From Deltaproteobacteria bacterium (GTDB lineage: Bacteria > Myxococcota > B64-G9), in NCBI GenBank assembly GCA_030591745.1, contig JAUVAM010000035.1:1-11762 (forward strand): a DNA stretch of 11,762 nt, read 5' to 3'. The notes beneath the pieces were generated by a model. That model was not told the origin of the DNA and did no database searches. It was given only the letters and a program-made list of their open reading frames with translations. How positions within the stretch are numbered: position 1 is the first letter of the stretch; each line of letters begins with the position of its first letter. Shown here one piece after another: positions 6,027-11,762 of the stretch. The translations under genes were made by a program, and so were the position numbers.

Positions 6027-6364
6027 GACGATTCGCAGGAAATCAATCCGCCGCGATCCAGGTGCTGGATGACCAAGCCGAGGCGCTCGGCTAAGACTTC
6101 TTGTTCGGTGCCGAAGCGTGCTTCCAGTTCGTTTGCGATTTGAGCCATGTTGCGCTCGCCGTCGCATGCCAACCAGACCGCCGTGCCCAGCTCGTCTAAA
6201 AGAAGCTGGACGTGGGGCTTTCTGAGCCGTCTTTGCAGCCAGCCCATCCAACGCGCACGAAAGCGAGGGACCTGAATGGAGGCCAGGCCCTCGTCGCTGA
6301 TTCGATGCTCGAACATGCGACGAGGCATGAGCTCCCAGAGGTTACGCTGAGGCTGGGGCTTCAT
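6008..6364 (-). CDS. PqqD-family protein (peptide-binding, RRE-like)
   Basis: The product is 118 residues. The start ATG at 6364 lies inside the end of the transporter gene, 23 bases of overlap, with a weak AGGA upstream, suggesting translational coupling. Residues 8-50 (NLWELMPRR ... PRFRARWMGWLQRRLRKP) and 51-109 together fit a stand-alone PqqD-like family. The PqqD core is LLLDELGTAVWLACDGERNM followed by IANELEARFG and a final helix ending in LDRGGLIS. PqqD proteins form a small winged-helix-like domain that binds a peptide leader for a modifying enzyme (PQQ synthesis, RiPP systems). Here no radical-SAM enzyme, no precursor peptide and no other pqq gene is in the window, so a PQQ role is not supported. 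No signal peptide is present, so it is cytoplasmic. A role linked to the transporter next door is plausible. Confidence 0.82.
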   Translation of the reverse strand: MKPQPQRNLWELMPRRMFEHRISDEGLASIQVPRFRARWMGWLQRRLRKPHVQLLLDELGTAVWLACDGERNMAQIANELEARFGTEQEVLAERLGLVIQHLDRGGLISCESSQGIEQ

Positions 6365-8645
6365 CTTTTTTATCCTGCGTATCGGGCGTATCCGAGGAGT
6401 CAGGCTCGTCCGGATCGTCGCCGGAATCTTCTTCCTTCAATGCCTGCAAGGAGGTCCGCACGATGTAGAAACCGAGCCCGAGAATCACGAGAAAGCCCAG
6501 CCAGTAGTTTTCGAACCAACCCGGCGTGGTCCCCATGCACTTGGTGCCCCCGATGGTCTCGGCCACCGCCATCTTGCCTTTGACCTGGTCTTTCAACTCC
6601 GGACCTTTGAGATCGCGCAAAACAGTCACCGCGGCCAGCTTGGCCGGATCAGATACGAATTTTTCGGCCCGTTCCTCGAGCGAGCCCTCGACGCCCACGA
6701 CCTTTTCAACCTGGACGACGGTCAAGGCTGCCTGCTGCACCTTGCCCTGGTAATCCTCGGTGCAGAAGAACTTCACATTCAAGGCCACCACCGCGGCCAG
6801 GATGATGCCGATGAGCGCCTCGCCGGCCACAAGCCCGGAGGCGACCAACAAGCCCCGATTCTCGACAGCCTCTGCTTTCTTTTTGTCTCCACCCGTGCGC
6901 CTTTTCACGACGGCGTCCAAAGCCCACTTGACCAGACCGCCCATGAAAATGGCCAACACAGTTTGGAAGGGCAAATACATGCCCACGGCGATGAGCATGG
7001 GCGAAGGGCTCTTGATCAGAATCAAAGCCAGCGCGAAGAACATACCGATGATGATCAGCTCCCAGGCCATCTCGCCGCTGATGATGCCGTCGGCCATGGT
7101 GGCCATCAAGCCGGCCTGGGGTGCCGGTAAGGCATCCGAACCGATGCCGCCGCCGAACTTATGAAGCAACATGATGGGCAGCACCAGGACCAGCGCCGCG
7201 GCCACCACACCGATGAGCCCGCCGACCTCCATGCGCCAAGGCGTCCCGCCCAGGTTGTAACCCACCTTCCAATCCTGAATCATGTCGCCGGCCACACCGG
7301 CCACACAGCAAACGATGGTGGCAACGCCCAAGACGGCCAATACGCCGGCCGTCCAGCCCTCACTGCCCCGCTCGCCGCCCATGCCCAAAAGCACCAACAA
7401 ACCCGCCGCCAAAAGAAGCGTCGACAGAGTCAGACCGGAAATGGGATTGGAAGAGGAGCCGATGATGGACACCAAATAGCCGGCCACGGCGGCAAACAAA
7501 AAACCGGCGATGGCCATCACCACCATGGTGATGATGGAAATGCCCAAATTTTGGCAGAGGTAGTAATACAAACCCAGCATCGCCATCAGCAGCACGCCGA
7601 TGGCGATGAGCACGACCTTGAAATTGATGTCCTTGTCCGTGCGCTTCTCATCCGCGTTACCACCGCCGCCGATGCTCTTGACGGAACGACTGATGCCGGC
7701 GATGAGGCTGTTGCGCATACTGAACAAGGTATAAAAGGCCCCCACGATCATCGCCCCGATGGCCACCAACTTGATGTTGTCTCCGTAAAGGCTTTTGAAG
7801 CCGATGAAGCCCAAAGCCTTGTCGCCGTCGTAAAGCACGCCGTAATTGCCCGAACTCACCAAAGAGATAAGCTTGTCCGCGAAACTCGAATCCGTAAGCG
7901 CCATGATGAAAAGCAGCAGTGGCATCAAGAACAACCAACCAAAAACGCCGCCGGCCGCCGTGATGGCGCTCAGACGCGGACCGATGATGAAACCCACGCC
8001 CATGAAGGCTGGGCTGGAGACCGGGCTGACCACGGGAAAGGCGCTATTGCCCACCCCGAAAACACCGCGCACGTTCTCTTTGATGATCTGAATGCCGTTG
8101 GCGTTCTTGAAAAACTCGATAACCGCGGCGATGCCCATGGCCACAAAGACCTGCCCGGCCCCGGAGGACCCTCTCTGCCCGGCCTTGACGATTTCAGTGC
8201 AAGCCTGACTCTCCGGAAAAGGCAAAGACTGATCTTCCATGAAAGTGCGCCTGAGCAAAATAACAAAAAAGACACCGAGCACACCACCCACCAAAAGCAG
8301 GGCCGTGGAGGTCAAATAATCGAAATCGTCCCAGACACCGGACATGATGAAGGCCGGGATGGTGAAAATGGCCCCCGCTGCCAAGGCCTCACCCACGGCC
8401 CCGGTGGTCCTGGCAATGTTCTCTTCCAAAACAGTGCCTTTGAAGGCCCGCAAAACCGCCATGGCGATAACGGCCGCCGGAAAAGTCGCGGCCACGGTCA
8501 TGCCTGCCTTGAGACCCAGGTATGCATTGGCCGCACCCAGGACAATCGCCATGATGATGCCTAAGAACACGGCCTTGAAGGTCAATTCCTTCATATTGGT
8601 CTCGACCGGAACGTAGGGTTTGAATTCTTTACTGGGCTCACTCAT
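6342..8645 (-). CDS. OPT-family oligopeptide transporter
   Basis: The product is 767 residues from the ATG at 8645, which sits 5 bases after GAGGTG (complement of 8651-8656). A GTG at 8651 is in frame but overlaps that ribosome binding site, so it is less likely. The N-terminal membrane region carries the OPT/YSL signature NAYLGLKAGMTVAATFPAAV and the conserved ENIARTTGAVGEALAAGAIFT region. About fourteen hydrophobic segments follow to residue 620. Family members are proton-driven inner-membrane importers of small peptides, peptide-like metal chelates or siderophores. Beyond the usual core there is a loop of about 85 residues (about 628-712, with Cys628 and Cys703), one more membrane helix (about 715-733) and an acidic Asp/Pro/Ser-rich tail. 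Substrate cannot be told from sequence. It lies in a leftward operon and overlaps the PqqD-family gene. Confidence 0.93.
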   Translation of the reverse strand: MSEPSKEFKPYVPVETNMKELTFKAVFLGIIMAIVLGAANAYLGLKAGMTVAATFPAAVIAMAVLRAFKGTVLEENIARTTGAVGEALAAGAIFTIPAFIMSGVWDDFDYLTSTALLLVGGVLGVFFVILLRRTFMEDQSLPFPESQACTEIVKAGQRGSSGAGQVFVAMGIAAVIEFFKNANGIQIIKENVRGVFGVGNSAFPVVSPVSSPAFMGVGFIIGPRLSAITAAGGVFGWLFLMPLLLFIMALTDSSFADKLISLVSSGNYGVLYDGDKALGFIGFKSLYGDNIKLVAIGAMIVGAFYTLFSMRNSLIAGISRSVKSIGGGGNADEKRTDKDINFKVVLIAIGVLLMAMLGLYYYLCQNLGISIITMVVMAIAGFLFAAVAGYLVSIIGSSSNPISGLTLSTLLLAAGLLVLLGMGGERGSEGWTAGVLAVLGVATIVCCVAGVAGDMIQDWKVGYNLGGTPWRMEVGGLIGVVAAALVLVLPIMLLHKFGGGIGSDALPAPQAGLMATMADGIISGEMAWELIIIGMFFALALILIKSPSPMLIAVGMYLPFQTVLAIFMGGLVKWALDAVVKRRTGGDKKKAEAVENRGLLVASGLVAGEALIGIILAAVVALNVKFFCTEDYQGKVQQAALTVVQVEKVVGVEGSLEERAEKFVSDPAKLAAVTVLRDLKGPELKDQVKGKMAVAETIGGTKCMGTTPGWFENYWLGFLVILGLGFYIVRTSLQALKEEDSGDDPDEPDSSDTPDTQDKKDEAPASA

Positions 8646-8757
8646 GATCACACCTCACGAAAGATGCAAAGCCAGAATCAACAAATATCTCACGGATTTG
8701 GAGCAAATCATGGCACGGCCGGAAAGAGGCCGTCAAGGAAAACTCAGCTCGACTACA
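8646..8757. other. 112-bp gap within the leftward operon
   Basis: This gap separates the lipoprotein stop from the transporter start. It holds a 6-bp hairpin (ACGGCC 8715-8720 with GGCCGT 8728-8733, 7-base loop) with no T-run on the transcribed side, so it is not called a terminator. No clear promoter is seen. The transporter may be co-transcribed with the genes upstream or may have its own promoter here. Confidence 0.4.
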
Positions 8758-9357
8758 CTATGAAGAGCTATCTGCCCACTTATCGATGATGGAAAAACTA
8801 ACCGTGGTCAACCAGGTGGGTTCTTCCCTTGGACCACTGAAAACCACCGCTCGATTAAGCTCGTCGAGACTGTAAACCCAGTCATTGGGATAGCGAATGG
8901 CCAGTTGCAGATCAGGTGAGCGCATGAGCTTGTGACCCTCATGCTCAGTCACGGTCAGCGTACCGACGCCATCCATAATCTCCAAATCCTTGAGCATGGT
9001 CTGAAAGGCCGGGTATCCAGCCTCGAAGAGGTTGTTGTCGTCAGGCGCGGTGTAGTGAATCACGTTGAACAGCTTGGGATGATCCACCACATAAATGATG
9101 CCTCGCCGCATTTGTCCGGCATGATTCCAATGGGCCTCCATGCGCACCGCCGCCCGGCCAAGCAAGCCGACCTCCCTTTGCTTTTCCATCTCGAAACCGT
9201 CCAATTGGCTAAAAAGGGCCAAAACCTTCTGTCGGGCCTCGGCCAGGCTGCGCTCCTTGGGCGGAATCAGCGGTTTGGTGCATGCGGATGCAAGAAAAAG
9301 GACCATGGCCACAAGGGACCAGATATGCTTGTGCCAGATGTTCTTATTTTTGGACAT
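8758..9357 (-). CDS. Lipoprotein of uncertain family (weak DcrB/PsbP-like features)
   Basis: The product is 199 residues from ATG 9357. A TTG at 9369 is also in frame, overlapping the upstream stop, but is a poorer start. The signal peptide ends in lipobox LASAC, with Cys26 as lipid anchor. Residues 36-60 form a charged helix. Residues 83-128 (GIIYVVDHPKLFNVIHYTAP, then FEAGYPAFQTMLKDLEIMD) recall the end of DcrB/PsbP-type small alpha/beta domains. Residues 143-192 (LQLAIRYPNDWVYSLDE, VVFSGP, TVSFSIID) recall the start of another, so the protein may hold two related half-modules. This likeness is judged by eye and is not firm. It starts 8 bases after the stop of the large Fn3 protein, so the two are surely co-transcribed, with the transporter downstream. 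Confidence 0.8.
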   Translation of the reverse strand: MSKNKNIWHKHIWSLVAMVLFLASACTKPLIPPKERSLAEARQKVLALFSQLDGFEMEKQREVGLLGRAAVRMEAHWNHAGQMRRGIIYVVDHPKLFNVIHYTAPDDNNLFEAGYPAFQTMLKDLEIMDGVGTLTVTEHEGHKLMRSPDLQLAIRYPNDWVYSLDELNRAVVFSGPREEPTWLTTVSFSIIDKWADSSS

Positions 9358-9365
9358 GCTGAAGA

Positions 9366-10330
9366 TCAATCCCAGAAGTTCGCCAACAAAACGCCGCCTT
9401 CTGTCCAGAAAACCAAACGCCGCAAGTCGGGCAGGACCACCAGGGCGGGCTCCAGAGAAGCCGCGGCGCTGAGACTCAGATTGCTACTCGCCGACCAGGT
9501 GCCCATGGGGTCCAGCACCTGATGCACCACATCCGTGTTGGTGCCCACCTCGCTATAGACAGCATGCACGCCATCTCCATTGTCGACAAACAAAGCCGGT
9601 CGACCCACCGAAGCAGCGGCCAAACTCACAGGAGTCCAATCCGCACCATCCCATGACGCATAAAGCAATCCCCCGTCATCCCACCAGGCCAAGTGCAAAT
9701 AGCCCTTGGAATCCGCAACCAAATCCATTTGTACAAGTCCCGCAGTGGCTGTGATTGTCGAAACCTGTCCACCATCCCACCAGGTCACCCCGTCAAAAAA
9801 GAGGTGACTCAACGCGCCAGATGCTGAATACACCAGATGGAAATATCCTGCTCCATCTACAAAAGCGCTAAGATGGCTCAATTCGGTCAGGCCACCCGCC
9901 ACTTCCGTGGCGGAAGCTGAATTAAAACTCCCTGCATCCTGAATGTTGACCATGAGGCTTGTGCCATCGACTGAAGCCCAGGCTGCAATCAAGTTGCCGT
10001 CCGGCAACTGGCCAAAGGCAATCTGTGTACCGGCCGCGCCTGTGCTGATGATCTCAATACCCTGCGCTGCGCCGTCGATGAAGTGCCTGCAGCGCAAAAT
10101 GCCCGCGGCCTCGGTCCAGGCCACATGAAAATCTCCCGCGCCGTCCGTGATGACCTCGACCGAGTGATCGCCCAAATCGACGCCTCCGTTGATTCTCGCG
10201 GCCGTACCCCAGGCGCTTCCGTCGAAGTACTGGGCAACGATTTCCCGGTTGGTACTGACCACTTCCGTCCAAGCCACCAAAGCCTGACCCGCAAGGTTCG
10301 CCGAAGCATGACAGTGCAAAGGCGTATCAC
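9366..10330 (-). repeat. Seven propeller blades at the C terminus of the Fn3 protein
   Basis: Seven protein-level repeats of about 40-50 residues share the pattern hydrophobic-x-D-x-x-G-x-hydrophobic-H-hydrophobic-hydrophobic-W/Y followed by a second strand ending in W/F-D-G. Examples are TDGAGDFHVAWTE, VDGAGYFHLVYS, ADSKGYLHLAWW and VDNGDGVHAVYSE. The last blade stops right at the end of the chain. DNA copies have diverged, so this is an old repeat. Confidence 0.7.
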
Positions 10331-11762
10331 TCCCTGGACGCCAATCCTGCGGCAGCCCATCCCAGGATCGTTCCAAGCCTGGAACGATGAGCTCCAGTCC
10401 GTTGGAGACCTCACCATCCACCACAACCTGTACCGGCCCGGAAATCGCATCGCCCGGCAAGGCCAGCGTGATGAGCGTATCCGACCAAGTGTCTGCCGTA
10501 GGCGTCGCGGCCGAACCCTCGAAGATCAGGGTCGAAGTGCCTTGAGCAAGACCAAAACCGCTTCCCGAAAGAGTCACGATTCCGGTATCCAATTGCAGGG
10601 ATTCCACATAAGGGCTCAAAGTAAACTGAGCCACGAAAAGCCCTGAAGGCAAACCCGATTCTGTCGTCACCTGCAAATCCAAGGGACCCAAGCCACCCAC
10701 CAGGGTGGGCACCTCCACCCGCAGAATCTCATCCGACCAGGTGATGACCTGTGCGACCACACCACCCAGCTCTACAATGGGCAGGTTGGTACCGAAATCC
10801 AATCCTTCGACGATTAATATGCCACCCACCGGCAGGGAAGCCGGTGCCACGCTATGAATCTGTGGACAGCCCGCGCAAGCGATCACCGAGTTAGAAACCT
10901 CAGACGGGTTATCCCGGTTATCCAGAGCCACCACCGCGAAATACCCTTGGCCGACAGGCAGACTCGAAAGATCCGCGGTTTGCTCCTCCGCAGGAAGCAC
11001 CAGCACCGTAGGCCCCGTCACCGACACCGCGGCGTCAAAGGCAGCCTGATCATCAATGGAGGTCGCTGCATACCGCAGATCGTAGGCAGCCACAGACCCC
11101 GAAGTGACATCCGAATCATCGTCCGCCGGAGCAGTCCAACTCAAACTCACCGAGTCCGCCCCTTCCGAAGTAACCGCCAGATCGACAATCTGGGCCGGCG
11201 GAATGGAGTCGTCCGTGCGTCCCTCTGCATCGTTGGACACGTCGGACACCAGGCCTGCGTCGTCCACCGCACGCAAGGCAAAATGAACCACCGCGTCGGG
11301 GGCCAGGCCGGTCACGACCAAGGTCTGTTCTTGACCCGGTCCGGACAAGGGCGCCACAGGTCCGTCCACCGGCAAGGCGGCGGCGAAGTTCGCATCGTCG
11401 ATGGCCATGGTTGATCGACGCACAAGATAAGAACTCACAAGGCCCAGCACCCCGTTGTCACCAGCTGCGGTCCAACGCAACAAAACAGAGTCCGACCCGG
11501 TGGCTTCCACCGTCAAATCGCTGACCGCGGTCGGCGCCGTGGCGTCTTGCACCACCACGGGACCCACGCTGCTCACCGGCGACCAGTTGGGTACTTCATC
11601 TGCATTTCGAATGGCGAAATACAAGGAGTCCCCGGTGATCAGGTCCTCAACAAGCAAATTTTCGACCAGGCCCGGGCCCAATGGTGTCACCGGGCCCGCG
11701 ATGAGTTGGGCATCACCAAAGTTGGCCTCCGTGATGGGCGCCATGGACATACGCAGCTCAAC
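9366..11762 (-). CDS. Large secreted Fn3-IPT/TIG-beta-propeller protein, 5' end missing
   Basis: The visible part is 798 residues and the frame stays open to the window edge. The Met at 11750 is internal, as it lies within an Fn3 module whose typical lead-in (Y-x-hydrophobic-R-x-S-xx-PITEANF) is cut off. Approximate order: Fn3 at 1-66 (partial), 76-182 and 188-293, each with a signature TSLxW/VxLxWTA strand and an inserted IDDxNF...GP segment; an IPT/TIG domain at 301-382 (VAPASLPVGGILIVEGLDFG); a second IPT-like domain at 384-460 (IVTLSGSGFG); then a seven-repeat propeller at about 480-798 ending in NFWD. Such domains bind other proteins or polysaccharides outside the cell; there is no catalytic motif. 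The signal peptide must lie outside the window. It is the first visible gene of the leftward operon. Confidence 0.88.
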   Translation of the reverse strand, partial: VELRMSMAPITEANFGDAQLIAGPVTPLGPGLVENLLVEDLITGDSLYFAIRNADEVPNWSPVSSVGPVVVQDATAPTAVSDLTVEATGSDSVLLRWTAAGDNGVLGLVSSYLVRRSTMAIDDANFAAALPVDGPVAPLSGPGQEQTLVVTGLAPDAVVHFALRAVDDAGLVSDVSNDAEGRTDDSIPPAQIVDLAVTSEGADSVSLSWTAPADDDSDVTSGSVAAYDLRYAATSIDDQAAFDAAVSVTGPTVLVLPAEEQTADLSSLPVGQGYFAVVALDNRDNPSEVSNSVIACAGCPQIHSVAPASLPVGGILIVEGLDFGTNLPIVELGGVVAQVITWSDEILRVEVPTLVGGLGPLDLQVTTESGLPSGLFVAQFTLSPYVESLQLDTGIVTLSGSGFGLAQGTSTLIFEGSAATPTADTWSDTLITLALPGDAISGPVQVVVDGEVSNGLELIVPGLERSWDGLPQDWRPGSDTPLHCHASANLAGQALVAWTEVVSTNREIVAQYFDGSAWGTAARINGGVDLGDHSVEVITDGAGDFHVAWTEAAGILRCRHFIDGAAQGIEIISTGAAGTQIAFGQLPDGNLIAAWASVDGTSLMVNIQDAGSFNSASATEVAGGLTELSHLSAFVDGAGYFHLVYSASGALSHLFFDGVTWWDGGQVSTITATAGLVQMDLVADSKGYLHLAWWDDGGLLYASWDGADWTPVSLAAASVGRPALFVDNGDGVHAVYSEVGTNTDVVHQVLDPMGTWSASSNLSLSAAASLEPALVVLPDLRRLVFWTEGGVLLANFWD

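Noticed and set aside
5106..6364. A RiPP system: cysteine-rich proteins as precursors, PqqD as leader-binding protein, OPT as exporter
   Set aside because: The cysteine-rich proteins have Sec/lipoprotein signals and are on the opposite strand, there is no modifying enzyme in the window, and OPT proteins are importers.
7161..8564. 467-codon open frame on the + strand
   Set aside because: It is the antisense of the OPT transporter; its His/Asp/Gln-rich composition is what antisense of hydrophobic membrane codons gives, and the transporter frame has clear family motifs.
8715..8733. Hairpin in the gap before the transporter gene, considered as a terminator
   Set aside because: The stem is only 6 bp with a 7-base loop and no T-run follows on either strand.
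11748..11750. ATG at 11750 as start of the Fn3 protein
   Set aside because: The frame is open beyond it and it falls in the middle of an Fn3 module; no signal peptide follows it.

Overview
The window looks like a chromosomal segment of a moderately GC-rich didermic bacterium, most probably a Myxococcota or Bradymonadota-type (former deltaproteobacterial) organism. This is inferred from protein style, not from a marker gene. Four lipobox-type signal peptides are visible. Cysteine-spaced surface motifs occur in a nuclease and in two small lipoproteins. There are low-complexity Gly/Asp and Lys-Pro-Glu-Pro spacers and a large secreted Fn3/IPT/propeller protein. No phage, transposon, CRISPR or plasmid gene was seen, and base use is even across the window, so this reads as ordinary host chromosome rich in cell-envelope genes.

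Layout. 2-1762 (+): 3' part of an S9 prolyl-oligopeptidase-family peptidase with its catalytic triad. 1749-2780 (-): an endonuclease I-family nuclease made as a lipoprotein; its stop overlaps the peptidase stop. 2853-3494 (+): a small single-pass membrane protein of unknown function, diverging from the nuclease. 3499-4548 (-): a membrane-anchored coiled-coil/TPR-like protein with a long KPEP tail. 4636-4793 (-): tRNA-Lys(TTT) followed by tRNA-Glu(TTC). 4794-5105: a 312-base non-coding region, with a good candidate tRNA promoter leftward and a weak one rightward. 5106-5528 and 5598-6026 (+): two tandem paralogous cysteine-rich lipoproteins with all 15 cysteines conserved in order, separated by a strong intrinsic terminator whose T-run touches the second gene's ribosome binding site. 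6008-6364, 6342-8645, 8758-9357 and 9366-11762 (all -): a likely four-gene operon. In transcription order it encodes a large secreted Fn3-IPT-beta-propeller protein (5' end outside the window), a lipoprotein, an OPT-family oligopeptide transporter, and a PqqD-family protein.

How the parts may work together. The leftward operon couples an inner-membrane oligopeptide/metal-peptide transporter to a PqqD-like peptide-binding protein by a 23-base gene overlap, and two exported proteins lie upstream. The cysteine-rich pair converges on this operon and overlaps it by 19 bases. No complete described pathway is present. The most unusual features are the cysteine-rich lipoprotein pair with its intervening terminator and the OPT-PqqD coupling.
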